From positions 1-64,000 of the forward strand of contig CAYUKK010000020.1 of NCBI GenBank assembly GCA_964445305.1: DNA of 64,000 nt. The letters run 5' to 3'. Under the pieces are notes generated by a model. The model worked only from the letters and a program-made list of their open reading frames with translations, searched no databases and had not been told where the DNA came from. Shown here one piece after another: positions 43,435-52,469 of this stretch. Made by a program: the position numbers and the translations under genes. Position 1 is the first letter of the stretch, and every line of letters starts with the position of its first letter. The DNA comes from CAYUKK01 sp964445305. Lineage in GTDB: Bacteria; Acidobacteriota; Aminicenantia; Aminicenantales; UBA8522.

Positions 43435-43953
43435 TGTTTCCTCCGTCTTTTCTTGGCCGCTTTAATTCTTACTTTTCCTATCTATTATATCGAAATAATA
43501 AATTTTAAGCTACACTCGCCCGGCGATTTTTCCTTTTTTATCTTTGACAGCGCAGCTCGCAAATTATTGGTCGCGTCCTTTTCTCCCTTCATATCCATTA
43601 TAAACAAAACTCCACCCATTATTAAGCAAATTTTGTGCCAAAATGGAGCTTTCTTTTGCCTTAGCCCCATGCCTCTATCCAGAAAGAAATGTCTTTACCC
43701 GAGGACACCTGTCATCTAACGACAAACGGCGCGTTTCTTATCTCTTTTTCTTTTTTCTTTATCCTCGACTAAAATGAATGGATGGCGAGCATATGGACCT
43801 CCAATAAAATCGGCTATGGTCTCGGCTATGAGTCAAGTACTTACGCGATGGCCCCAGGCCGCACGATCCGCCCCCGAAGGTCCTGCTGCCTCCAGAAGAG
43901 CGGTTTCGCTTGAATTTTCGATGCAGAGAAAAGATAATGCGAAGGAGATGCTC
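43435..43953. other. 519-bp intergenic region with divergent promoters
   Basis: AT-rich, no convincing gene. A TATAAT (minus strand, 43489-43484) with a poor -35 lies 50 bp before the peptidase-fusion gene. The right end holds the promoter of the small barrel gene. An ATG frame from 43774 runs into that gene but its first 60 codons look non-coding. Confidence 0.6.
43910..43938 (+). promoter_or_regulatory. Promoter for the small barrel protein gene
   Basis: TTGAAT (43910-43915), 17-bp spacer, GATAAT (43933-43938), 15 bp before the ATG at 43954. Confidence 0.5.
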
Positions 43954-44400
43954 ATGACCAAGAAAATTTTGGCGCCCCTATTTGTCGTCTGCTTGAGCTT
44001 CTCTTTTCTCCCCGGACAGACAAACCCGTATGGTCTTGGCCTCATTGTCATTGAGCCCACGGGCTTGACAGGAAAAATCTGGTGGAGCCGGACGGCGCTG
44101 GATGCGGCCATAGGCTGGTCTTCCCTCTCCGGACACCGCCTCCACCTCCACGCTGATTATCTTTTTTATAAATATTCTCTTCATGCCGATAGCCGGGTCG
44201 ATTTCTCCTTCTATCTTGGAGCGGGGGGCAAGGTCATCTTTGAGGAGCATGACAATGCCTGGTTCCGTTTTCCTCTGGGCATCGACTTCCTGAGCAAGAA
44301 GTCGCCCGTCAATGTCTTTTTTGAGGTCGTGCCCTCTTTCAACTTCAAAGAGCTCGACCTTGTGGGCGCTCTCGGCCTCCGCTACACCTTCTGCCGGTAG
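43954..44400 (+). CDS. Small exported beta-barrel-like protein (148 aa)
   Basis: The product has a signal peptide (KKILAPLFVVCLSFSFLPGQ) and then alternating strands rich in aromatics and glycine (FSFYLGAGGKVIFEEHDNAWFRFPLG, VFFEVVPSFNF), ending LGLRYTFCR, close to the aromatic C-terminal signal of outer-membrane barrels. GAAGGAG lies 6 nt before ATG 43954, which decides against earlier ATGs. Function unknown; it may be a small outer-membrane barrel of eight strands. Confidence 0.65.
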   Translation: MTKKILAPLFVVCLSFSFLPGQTNPYGLGLIVIEPTGLTGKIWWSRTALDAAIGWSSLSGHRLHLHADYLFYKYSLHADSRVDFSFYLGAGGKVIFEEHDNAWFRFPLGIDFLSKKSPVNVFFEVVPSFNFKELDLVGALGLRYTFCR

Positions 44401-44707
44401 GACGAGCCCGCCTTCAACCTGATCTTCCTTCAGAACCAGAGAAGGAGGCATCTTTTTTCCCGTGAGAAAAGCCAAACTCTTTTTAGGAATGGGTGACACG
44501 GCGCCAGTCCCCGCAACGCCCGGAAAGGCAGGGGCTCCCCACGGGGATGGGTGAGGCGAGGACGGACAGGGACAGACCGGGACAGGCGCCTTTCTCATCA
44601 CGGAATTAGAGATGCTTGCATCCGAGAAAAAATCTTTGCACTGGGATGCTTTTTCTGTTATAGTTTTAGCTGCCCATCCAAGGAAGGTTCTATCGAGGAG
44701 GAAAACA
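44401..44707. other. 307-bp intergenic region with GC-rich repeats
   Basis: The part 44490-44590 is GC-rich, bounded by GGCGCC palindromes, and holds short repeats of the type GGGACAG (GGACAGGGACAGACCGGGACAG). These may be a relic of a REP-type repeat. Near the right end TTGCAC (44636-44641), 17 bp, TATAGT (44659-44664) is a possible promoter for the lipoprotein gene. No gene seen. Confidence 0.5.
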
Positions 44708-45703
44708 ATGAAGAAATCTACCGCCTTAGTTTTGACCTTCTTTACCTTTTTCCTCTGGTCTTGCGCTAAGAAGCCCGCCGCTCCGCAGGCTGGAAGCGCC
44801 AAGGCAGAGGACATGATGTCCCTTTTGCCCAAGGAGGCAAGAGGGATGATCATCGTCGACGTCCACAGGGCCATGGCGACAGAGGCAGCTCAAAAAATGC
44901 TTCAGGAGGACAAGAATTACCAGAAATACCAGGAATTCATCCAGGAGACGGGCATTGACCCGAAAAAAGATGTATTTTTCCTCGCTGCCGCCATGGGTGG
45001 CGAAATCGGCAAGGAAGAAGCACAGCAGGGAGTCGCTGTTCTCAACCTGAAATACAACCGCGACCTCCTCGTGAGCAAAATCAAGAAAGAAGGCGCCAAA
45101 ATCCAGGAGACTGATTATAACGGGGTCCGCCTCTATCAGGGAATCCAGATGGAGGCGGAAGAAAAACCGGTGAGCGGGGCCTTCCTTGACGATTCGAACA
45201 TCGTCGTCGGTAGCGACCCCTTCGTCCGGGCGGTGATCGACGTCTACCAGAAGAAAGCAGACAACATCCTCAAGAATCAGGAAATGGCTGGCCTAGTCAA
45301 AGGGATGAACAAGACGGCCATGGTTTACGGCGCTTTCCTCGTTCCGCCCGGTGCTCTGACCGAGGTTGCCTCCAAGAATCCTATGCTCAGCCCCTTCGAG
45401 AGCATCACTTCGGTGCTCCTTTCCTTCGATTATCGAGACAAAGTTTTTGAGGCGGAAATCAAAGCTCAAAGCGCCGACGCTGATAAGAACAAACAAATGG
45501 CCGATGCTTTGAACGGCTTCAAGGCTCTTGGCTCGGCCGCTGCGTCCAAGGAACCCGAATTGGCCGAGGTGCTCAATCGTTTGGAAATCGTCTCGACGCC
45601 GGAGCATGTCAGGATTTCCATCTCCCTGCCCGAAACCCTCATCGACCACCTGAGCCAGAAGCTGAAAGCCAAGCCCCAAGAGGAAAAACAAGAGGAGAAC
45701 TAA
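44708..45703 (+). CDS. Lipoprotein of unknown function (331 aa)
   Basis: A lipoprotein signal peptide with lipobox FLWSC (Cys19) is followed by KKPAAPQ, a soluble Lys/Glu-rich domain and a C-terminal tail QEEKQEEN. ARGMIIVDVHRAM, GAFLDDSNIVVGSDPFVRAVIDVYQ and VFEAEIKAQS are reminiscent of DUF3352-type or similar periplasmic proteins, but I do not recognise the family with certainty. GAGGAGG lies before the ATG at 44708. It ends overlapping the convergent ABC permease gene by 4 bp. Confidence 0.75.
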   Translation: MKKSTALVLTFFTFFLWSCAKKPAAPQAGSAKAEDMMSLLPKEARGMIIVDVHRAMATEAAQKMLQEDKNYQKYQEFIQETGIDPKKDVFFLAAAMGGEIGKEEAQQGVAVLNLKYNRDLLVSKIKKEGAKIQETDYNGVRLYQGIQMEAEEKPVSGAFLDDSNIVVGSDPFVRAVIDVYQKKADNILKNQEMAGLVKGMNKTAMVYGAFLVPPGALTEVASKNPMLSPFESITSVLLSFDYRDKVFEAEIKAQSADADKNKQMADALNGFKALGSAAASKEPELAEVLNRLEIVSTPEHVRISISLPETLIDHLSQKLKAKPQEEKQEEN

Positions 45704-46488
45704 TCCTCGAGGTTGTATTCTTTCTGAGAAAAAAGCAAACAGGCCAGCCCCAGAAATCCGGCTGTAATGAGGAAGAGAATCAAGAGGGCAAGGCCGGGCT
45801 TCGTCGGCTCTAAGCGAAAGGTAAGGAAGGAAAACCTTCCGGAAGACGGAAGAGGGAGGAAAGATTTCAAGTAGTGGACGATGGCGAAGCGCTGGGTTGA
45901 CCCCGGAAAATACTGGATGACGTTTTCCCAGCCAAAGCTGAAGAGAAGCCCGGCAAAGATGGATTTCCTCAGGAAGCTACCAAAAAAGGTGAAAAATGCT
46001 CCATAAGCCAAAAGCCCCAGGGTGAGTACCCCGAAATAGCGGCCCAGGACGGCAAGCCGTCTAAGCTCCCCGAGCCGGTCAAAGTTCAAGACAAGGAAGG
46101 AAGCGAGCAAGCCCAGTCCCACCATCGCGATGGGAATGACCATGTAGGCAGCATACTTGCCCAGAACCACTGCTGATTTGGGCAGGGGCCTGGTGACCAG
46201 GTAAGGAAGCGTTTTTCCCTCAACCTCCTCGGCGCAGACAGAAGTTCCGTAAAAAAGGGCCAGAATCAGGATGATGAATTGGAGGTAAAAAATCATGATG
46301 ATGTTAGAAAAAAGGTAGAGGCCTTCCCTCAGTCCCCGGCCCTGGCCGAAGGCTTGATGGAACCTGATGATAATAGCCACGACGACAGGCAGGAAGCTCG
46401 CCACGAAGAACAACTTGGTCCGCCGTGACCTTCTCCCCAGAAAAAAGGCGAAGGAAAAAACACGGCCGAGAGCGCTCCAGAAACTCAT
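45700..46488 (-). CDS. ABC-2 type transporter permease (second pair)
   Basis: A 262-residue membrane protein with six hydrophobic segments and the ABC-2 pattern (YGTSVCAEEVEGKTLPYLVTRPLPKSAVVLGKYAAYM after the second helix). It begins directly after the stop of the adjacent ATPase gene, its natural partner. Such pairs export lipids, polysaccharide precursors or drugs, or act in membrane remodelling. Last gene of the four-gene leftward operon. Confidence 0.85.
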   Translation of the reverse strand: MSFWSALGRVFSFAFFLGRRSRRTKLFFVASFLPVVVAIIIRFHQAFGQGRGLREGLYLFSNIIMIFYLQFIILILALFYGTSVCAEEVEGKTLPYLVTRPLPKSAVVLGKYAAYMVIPIAMVGLGLLASFLVLNFDRLGELRRLAVLGRYFGVLTLGLLAYGAFFTFFGSFLRKSIFAGLLFSFGWENVIQYFPGSTQRFAIVHYLKSFLPLPSSGRFSFLTFRLEPTKPGLALLILFLITAGFLGLACLLFSQKEYNLED

Positions 46489-47415
46489 CTACTTTCCCAC
46501 AAGATAATCAAAAACCGCCTGCAAGTTATCATCGGCCGAGGTAATTTCCTCGACCCCGATCCTGTGCTCGACGATAAGAGAAAGAAGCAGGCTAAAGAAC
46601 TTATCCCGGTTTCTCGTCTCGACGACCAGAGACCGCCCATCTGAGCCGAACATCAGCTTGAGGACATTCTCGTCGTTCATGAAAAGGCTGGCCAGCCGAC
46701 GCGGCTCGGCGCAGCGGATGGAAATGAGGTGCGGATGGCTCTCGATGAGCTCGCGGATGTCCTGGACATCCCCCTGGGCAAAAACCTTACCCTGATGGAT
46801 GAGGATAATCGTCGTCGTCAAAGCCTCGATCTCGGGAAGAATATGACTCGAAACGATGACTGTCCTCCCCTCCCGCTTGAAATCCTTGATCAACCGGATG
46901 AGCTTCCTTTTCCCCAATGGGTCCATGCCGCTGAGCGGCTCATCCAGGATAATCACCTCAGGGTCGTGGGCGATGGCCTGGGCCACCTTCAACCTCTGCC
47001 TCATCCCCCGGCTGTAGGCTCGGATAAGCCTATCCTTGTCCTGATAGAGGTCGACGATGTGGAGCGTCTTTTCCGCCTTCGCTCTTGCCTCCGCGGCCGA
47101 AAAGCCATGGAGCTTGAGCAAGCCGAGCAGGAATTCCCAGCCCGTTATTTCCTCGTAGAAAGAATCATGCTCGGGGCAGAACCCGACACGGAAAAAAAGG
47201 GCGGGGTTATTCTTCACCCGCTGCCCGAAAATCGTGACCGAGCCGATGCTCGGCCGGAGCTGCCCGGTGAGCAACTTGAGGAGAGTGGACTTACCCGCGC
47301 CGTTGGGACCGAGCAAGCCCGTGATGCCCGGCTCTATTTCGAGGCTGACATCGCTCAGCCCGAGGACATTCCCGTACCACTTGGAAAGCCTTGCCGTGAC
47401 GATGACAGCGCTCAT
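46489..47415 (-). CDS. ABC transporter ATP-binding protein (second pair)
   Basis: A 308-residue ATPase: Walker A GLLGPNGAGKSTLL, signature YSRGMRQRLKVAQAIAHDP, Walker B VIILDEPLSGMDP and switch His in VSSHIL. A C-terminal 90-residue extension (SIRCAEPRRLASLFMNDEN) is typical of CcmA/NatA-like ABC-2 ATPases. Its start overlaps the upstream permease stop by 4 bp. Confidence 0.9.
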   Translation of the reverse strand: MSAVIVTARLSKWYGNVLGLSDVSLEIEPGITGLLGPNGAGKSTLLKLLTGQLRPSIGSVTIFGQRVKNNPALFFRVGFCPEHDSFYEEITGWEFLLGLLKLHGFSAAEARAKAEKTLHIVDLYQDKDRLIRAYSRGMRQRLKVAQAIAHDPEVIILDEPLSGMDPLGKRKLIRLIKDFKREGRTVIVSSHILPEIEALTTTIILIHQGKVFAQGDVQDIRELIESHPHLISIRCAEPRRLASLFMNDENVLKLMFGSDGRSLVVETRNRDKFFSLLLSLIVEHRIGVEEITSADDNLQAVFDYLVGK

Positions 47416-48278
47416 CGAACCACCTCAACTCCCCTGACCTTGCGGCGGAGGACAAGAACCGCGACAAGGCAAATGCCCACCAGAATAAGGAAAGAATACA
47501 GCCAGGAAACGGGATAGGGAGGCTTCTGCTGGAAAAAGAAGGCGCCTGTTTGCTGGAGGTTTCTTTTGAGGGACAGGAGAACGAAGCCAGGCTTTCTGAA
47601 ATTCTCGTAGAAAAAACCGAAGAAAATATCCGAAGCAACATAAATAGCAAAAATAAGGATGGAGACGTACCTCCTGTTCCGGCTTAAAGAAGACAGGAGG
47701 AGGGTGTAGAGGCAAAAAAAGGCCGTTGTCAGAAGAGAGCTCGCCACCACAGCTGTCGGCAGCCAGGGATATGTCGCCAGGAAGCTAAAGCTTCCGGCAA
47801 AAAGCAGTTTGAAGACGATGAAGAGAAGGCCGGGCACGAGGGTCAAGGAAAGAAGGAAGAAAACCAGGACAGCCATCTTCCCCATTAAATAATCTTTCTT
47901 CGCCAACGGACGCGCAAAATAAAGCTGGAGGGCGTTATATTTCAGGTCGTCAGAAATCAACCCCGCCCCGCTCACGAGCATGATCATGAGCATCATGAAA
48001 AGCAAGAAATCGCTGTTGAAATAAGTCAAAAAATATTTTGGGTTGACTTCGAGAACCCTCGGGCCGCGCAACATGGACTGAAAGTCCTCGACCCGCTCAG
48101 CGATATAGATGCCGACAATAAAGGCAAAAGCCGGCCCAAACGCGCCGGCGTAGATGAACTTGAAATATTTCTTCTTGAAGGCGAGTCGGATTCCTAACCT
48201 GGTGATAGGCCACCACGCCAGGCGCCTCGCCCGGAGCTCTCCCTCCCAGTGCGTGTAGCCCTTTTCTCGAATGGTCAT
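47412..48278 (-). CDS. ABC-2 type transporter permease (first pair)
   Basis: A 288-residue protein with six hydrophobic segments. SGAGLISDDLKYNALQLYFARPLAKKDYLMGKM after the second helix is the ABC-2 pattern. A soluble N-terminal 30 residues precede the first helix. It overlaps both neighbours by 4 bp (ATGA), so translation is coupled through the operon. Confidence 0.85.
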   Translation of the reverse strand: MTIREKGYTHWEGELRARRLAWWPITRLGIRLAFKKKYFKFIYAGAFGPAFAFIVGIYIAERVEDFQSMLRGPRVLEVNPKYFLTYFNSDFLLFMMLMIMLVSGAGLISDDLKYNALQLYFARPLAKKDYLMGKMAVLVFFLLSLTLVPGLLFIVFKLLFAGSFSFLATYPWLPTAVVASSLLTTAFFCLYTLLLSSLSRNRRYVSILIFAIYVASDIFFGFFYENFRKPGFVLLSLKRNLQQTGAFFFQQKPPYPVSWLYSFLILVGICLVAVLVLRRKVRGVEVVR

Positions 48279-49189
48279 CCGTCGGCTCCGACAACTTTGG
48301 CGAAAAGGTCTTCGAGAGAAGTCTGGCTGCGAACAAAATGGCGGACCTGGATTTTCTCCTCAGCCGCAATCCGAAAAACCTCCAGGATATCCATGTCCGA
48401 GGGAACGAAGAGGCGAAGGAGCTTATCCTCTGTCTCCTCGACCTTGCATCCGAGCTCGCCGAGCCTCATCTTGAATCCTTCTCCATCGCCTTTGATTTTG
48501 AGTTCGTAGAGCCTGAAGTCGAGACGCTTGAGTTCGCTCAGCTTTCCCTGAGTCACGACCAGGCCTTTGTTCAGAATAACGACTGAGGAGCAAACCGATT
48601 CGATATCGGAAAGGATGTGGGAGGAAATCAAGACCTGGATGTCTTTCCGGGAGGAAATATCCTGGATGAGCTCGAGGATTTCCTGGCGTCCTTGGGGGTC
48701 GAGGTTGGAAGTTGGTTCGTCGAGAAAAAGAAGCTTAGGGTCATGGACGATGGCCTGAGCCAACTTCAGACGCTGCCTCATCCCGGCCGAGTAGGTTTCG
48801 AGGAGACGGTACCGGGACTCCCCCAGACCAACGTAGAAAAGGACTTCGTGGGCCCTTTTCATCGCCTCCTGGCGGGGCATCCCCGAAAGCTCCCCGAAAT
48901 GAGCTGTGAACGTCACGGCGTCCAGGCCAGGAATCAAGCAATCGTCCTCGGGCATATAGCCGACATACCGGCGAATGGAAGGCTGCTCCTGCTTGATGTC
49001 AAAGCCCAGAACCCTCCCTTCTCCCTGCTGGGGTGGCAGGAAGCCGAGCAGGATGCGAAGGAGGGTGCTCTTTCCCGCTCCATTGGGCCCGAGAAGGCCG
49101 GTCGCACCTTCCTCCAAGCTCAAGTCGATGCCGCGAAGGGCCGGGGTTTGGCCGTAGCTAAAGTGGATATTTTTGAGCTCGATGATCAT
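48275..49189 (-). CDS. ABC transporter ATP-binding protein (first pair)
   Basis: A 304-residue ATPase with Walker A GLLGPNGAGKSTLL, signature YSAGMRQRLKLAQAIVHDP, Walker B LLFLDEPTSNLDP and SSHIL switch, plus a C-terminal extension like that of the second ATPase. The two ATPases are clearly paralogous, so the operon arose by duplication of an ATPase-permease unit and may form one heteromeric exporter. A consensus promoter lies about 210 bp upstream, giving a long leader. Confidence 0.9.
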   Translation of the reverse strand: MIIELKNIHFSYGQTPALRGIDLSLEEGATGLLGPNGAGKSTLLRILLGFLPPQQGEGRVLGFDIKQEQPSIRRYVGYMPEDDCLIPGLDAVTFTAHFGELSGMPRQEAMKRAHEVLFYVGLGESRYRLLETYSAGMRQRLKLAQAIVHDPKLLFLDEPTSNLDPQGRQEILELIQDISSRKDIQVLISSHILSDIESVCSSVVILNKGLVVTQGKLSELKRLDFRLYELKIKGDGEGFKMRLGELGCKVEETEDKLLRLFVPSDMDILEVFRIAAEEKIQVRHFVRSQTSLEDLFAKVVGADG

Positions 49190-49397
49190 GCTGCCCGTTC
49201 TTCTTCTCTCGTTTCTCTATCTTCTACGAAACTTGTCGGTCAAAGTTTCCTCTCGACGGCTTCTCCCCTCTTCGTCCAAGAAAAGCATGGACAGCACTCC
49301 GAACTCCCCACTGACTCTTCTCCTCAAGGGGTGAACTTATCTTTCCAAGTTTCGGCTCATATCCCAAACGCGAAGCGACGGATGATTTAAGGCTAAT

Positions 49398-49426
49398 ACT
49401 ATAAGGACGAGAAAAAAAGTTGTCAA
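49398..49426 (-). promoter_or_regulatory. Promoter for the double ABC operon
   Basis: Minus strand TTGACA (49426-49421), 17-bp spacer, TATAGT (49403-49398). Confidence 0.7.
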
Positions 49427-49452
49427 TCACCATCGATGGAGATTGGCTTTTC

Positions 49453-49481
49453 TTGACGGAATGATTCCTCCACACTACATT
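49453..49481 (+). promoter_or_regulatory. Promoter for the S9 peptidase gene
   Basis: TTGACG (49453-49458), 17-bp spacer, TACATT (49476-49481), 33 bp before the ATG. Confidence 0.6.
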
Positions 49482-49514
49482 AAGAGGGCAATGAAATCTC
49501 GTCAGGGAGGAATC

Positions 49515-51560
49515 ATGAACAAAAAAAATTTTCTCATCCCTTTTCTGGCCATAGTTCTGGCTTTTCCCCTTCTTGGCGGCGAAAACCCCAAGCGGGCCCT
49601 CCGCTTCGACGACTTCATCCGCCTCCACAGGCTCTCTGACCCACAGGTCTCGCCCGACGGAAAGTTGATTGCCTTTGTCGTTACGGTCATGGACAGGGAA
49701 GCCAACCGGGGAAATAGCGACATATGGATAGTTCCCGCCCAGGGTGGCGAAATGCGCCGGATGACGGCCAGCCCCGCCGCTGATTATTTCCCCCGCTGGT
49801 CGCCCGACGGCAAGAAAATCGGCTTTCTCTCCACTCGGTCGGGGACGTCGCAGGTGTGGGTGATTGACGTTTCCGGAGGGGAAGCCAGGCCCCTTACAAC
49901 CGTGGCTACGGGAGTTTCGAGCTTCCTCTGGTCGCCCACGGGTCGGCATCTTGCTTTCACTTCCTCTGTCTACCCGGATTGTGCCGACGAGGAATGCAAT
50001 CGAAAGCGGAAGGAGGCGGAGGAAAAAAACCCGGTTAAGGCCCGCCTCTATGACCACCTCCTCTACCGCCACTGGAACAGCTGGTGGGACGGCACGCGCA
50101 GCCATGTCTTTATCATGCCGGCCGAGGGAGGCAAAGCGATAGATTTGACTCCGGGCGATTTCGACACTCCGCCCCTGGCCCTCGGCGGCAACCAGGATTA
50201 TATGTTTTCTCCCGACGGCATGGAAATCTGTTTGGTCCGCAACGAGGACCCAGAACTCAGACTCGGCCTGGGAACGAACAACGACCTCTTCCTGACCTCC
50301 GTTGAGGGAGGCGCGCTGATTCGGATAACAGAAAATCGGGCCAACGATAATCAGCCTGCTTACTCCCCTGATGGCCAGTCCATCGCCTACCGAGCCATGG
50401 CCCGGCCAGGTTTTGAAGCGGATAAGTATGCCCTCATCCTGTTCAACAGAAAAACGCGTCAGCTAACTTCCCTTACTGCTGACCTCGATTATTCAGTCGA
50501 GGAAATGGCCTGGGCACCGGATGGCTCCTCTCTTTATTTTACGGCCGAAGAAAAAGGCCGAATCGCTCTCTTCCGAATCAGACTGGCGACCAAGGTCAGG
50601 GAGAAAATCCTTGACGGCCACTTTCTCACCTCCCTTCGCGTCTCGCCCGACGGGAAAAAACTCTACTTTCTTGAACAGAGCCTCCATCAGCCAGCCGAAC
50701 TCGTTTCCCTGGACCTGGCTACAAAGCAGCTTAAGCCCTTAACCTCTGTCAACAAGGACCTTCTCGCTGAGCTCGAGTTGCCGCCAGCCGAAGAATTCTG
50801 GTTTAAGGGGGCAGGCGGAGATATGGTCCATGGCTTTCTCCTCAAACCACCCTTCTTCGACGCGGCCAAGAAATACCCCCTCGTCATGCTCATCCACGGT
50901 GGTCCTCAATCGGCCTGGGGGGATAGCTTCCATTACCGCTGGAATGCTCAGATGTTTGCCTCACCGGGGATCGTCGTGGCCATGGTCAATTTCCACGGCA
51001 GCACGGGCTACGGACAAGCTTTCACGGACTCCATCAGCGGCGACTGGGGAGGAAAGCCCTTTCAGGACATCATGGTTGGTTTGGACTACCTCCTGGCCAA
51101 CTATAACTTTATCGACAGGGACCGCCTGGCTGCTGCCGGCGCTTCCTATGGTGGGTACATGGTCAACTGGATTCTGGGTCAGACAGACAGGTTCCGCTGC
51201 CTCGTTTCCCATTCGGGAGTTTTCGACCTCGTCTCGATGTACGGCTCGACGGAAGAACTCTGGTTTCCAGAATGGGAATTCCGGGGCACTCCCTGGACAA
51301 ACCCGGATGAATACCTGAAATGGTCGCCCAGCTCCTACGTCTCCAATTTCAAAACGCCCTGTCTCGTCATCCACAGTGCTAACGACTTCCGCGTTCCTCT
51401 TTGCCAGGGGTTACAGCTATTCACTGCTCTCCAGCGCCAGAATATCCCTTCCCGGTTTCTTTATTTTCCGGATGAGGACCATTTTGTCCAGAAGCCCAGA
51501 AACGCAGAGCTGTGGTGGCAGACCGTGCTCGAATGGCTCAAAGCTTACCTGGAAAAATAG
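49515..51560 (+). CDS. S9 family exported dipeptidyl/acylaminoacyl peptidase
   Basis: A 681-residue prolyl-oligopeptidase-family enzyme with a signal peptide (NFLIPFLAIVLAFPLLGG). The N-terminal half is a propeller with repeated SPDGK motifs; the C-terminal half is an alpha/beta hydrolase with nucleophile GASYGGYM, catalytic Asp in HSANDFRVP and His in DEDHFVQ. GGAGGAATC precedes ATG 49515, so upstream open codons are left out. It cleaves short peptides in the periplasm, in line with a peptide-degrading lifestyle. Confidence 0.92.
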   Translation: MNKKNFLIPFLAIVLAFPLLGGENPKRALRFDDFIRLHRLSDPQVSPDGKLIAFVVTVMDREANRGNSDIWIVPAQGGEMRRMTASPAADYFPRWSPDGKKIGFLSTRSGTSQVWVIDVSGGEARPLTTVATGVSSFLWSPTGRHLAFTSSVYPDCADEECNRKRKEAEEKNPVKARLYDHLLYRHWNSWWDGTRSHVFIMPAEGGKAIDLTPGDFDTPPLALGGNQDYMFSPDGMEICLVRNEDPELRLGLGTNNDLFLTSVEGGALIRITENRANDNQPAYSPDGQSIAYRAMARPGFEADKYALILFNRKTRQLTSLTADLDYSVEEMAWAPDGSSLYFTAEEKGRIALFRIRLATKVREKILDGHFLTSLRVSPDGKKLYFLEQSLHQPAELVSLDLATKQLKPLTSVNKDLLAELELPPAEEFWFKGAGGDMVHGFLLKPPFFDAAKKYPLVMLIHGGPQSAWGDSFHYRWNAQMFASPGIVVAMVNFHGSTGYGQAFTDSISGDWGGKPFQDIMVGLDYLLANYNFIDRDRLAAAGASYGGYMVNWILGQTDRFRCLVSHSGVFDLVSMYGSTEELWFPEWEFRGTPWTNPDEYLKWSPSSYVSNFKTPCLVIHSANDFRVPLCQGLQLFTALQRQNIPSRFLYFPDEDHFVQKPRNAELWWQTVLEWLKAYLEK

Positions 51561-51569
51561 GGTGGGGGC

Positions 51570-52466
51570 TCACTCCTTGAGAGGAAGATTAAGGAGGGCA
51601 AGAGGGTCAACCCGGCTATCCAAAACCTTCGCTCCCCAGTGGAGATGAGGCCCGGTTGACCTCCCGGTGCTGCCGACCAAGCCGATGATATCCCCCTTCT
51701 GAACAAGCTTGCCCCGGCGGACGTTCAGGCTAGAAAAATGGCAGTAATACGTAAAAAGCCCAAGTCCGTGGTCAAGGATAACCGTCTTGCCCGAAAAATA
51801 GAGGTCTCGGGCTAAGACAACGCGACCCGTGTTGGAAGCTCGAACCGGGTCGCCGGCCGAGCCCGAAATATCCACCCCCGAGTGCGTCGATCGCGGCACG
51901 TTATTATAAACCCGTTTCTCACCGAAGTTCGGCGCTATCCGTCCTTCGTGGGGAACGATGAAGGGACCTTGGGCCAACCATCGGGGGGTGAAGGTCTGGT
52001 AAATGGTGCGGAGAAGCTCAGCCTCCCAGGCAATCCTCTCCTGGACTTCAGGGGGCGGGGTCACGTACTTCTCCTCCACCCAGAGCTTTTTCACGGGGAA
52101 TTCCCTCGGCCGCACAGAAAATTCCTGTTTGACCGTCTCCACTTGATTTTCTTTGCCAACGAAGACAACTTCGAGAACGTGCGACCCCGGTGCGATGGCA
52201 AGGTCGAGTCCAATGAGTGCCAGGGGCTCAAAACCTCCCTCGCGAGAACCCAACTCGAAGGTGGCTCGAGCATAACGAACAACGGCTTTCTTTAGCGACG
52301 CGGGGTTCTCCAGACGAGCCACAAGAATATCCCCGGGCGTGAAGGAAGCAGCCTCAACCTCAAGCCGGGCCCCGAGCGACGACATAACGACGATAGTTTC
52401 GCCGGCAGACAAGGAAATCAAGCCAGTCATCATCGTCATAAAAAAGAGAAAAAACTTTTTTCCCAT
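51570..52466 (-). CDS. M23 family metalloendopeptidase, exported
   Basis: A 298-residue protein with a signal peptide (FFLFFMTMMTGLISLSAG), an N-terminal beta domain and a C-terminal lysostaphin-type peptidase domain: THSGVDISG (first zinc His and Asp), YYCHFSSLNV and GPHLHWGAKV (HxH zinc ligands). It should cut peptidoglycan cross-bridges or regulate amidases. It begins 3 bp after the stop of the deacylase gene, in one operon. Confidence 0.9.
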   Translation of the reverse strand: MGKKFFLFFMTMMTGLISLSAGETIVVMSSLGARLEVEAASFTPGDILVARLENPASLKKAVVRYARATFELGSREGGFEPLALIGLDLAIAPGSHVLEVVFVGKENQVETVKQEFSVRPREFPVKKLWVEEKYVTPPPEVQERIAWEAELLRTIYQTFTPRWLAQGPFIVPHEGRIAPNFGEKRVYNNVPRSTHSGVDISGSAGDPVRASNTGRVVLARDLYFSGKTVILDHGLGLFTYYCHFSSLNVRRGKLVQKGDIIGLVGSTGRSTGPHLHWGAKVLDSRVDPLALLNLPLKE

Positions 52467-52469
52467 GCT

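Larger units (their letters stand above)
49190..49514. other. 325-bp divergent promoter region
   Basis: Holds two back-to-back promoters, one for the ABC operon (49398-49426) and one for the S9 peptidase gene (49453-49481), with -35 boxes 26 bp apart. The 200-nt leader of the ABC operon has no riboswitch I recognise. Confidence 0.6.
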
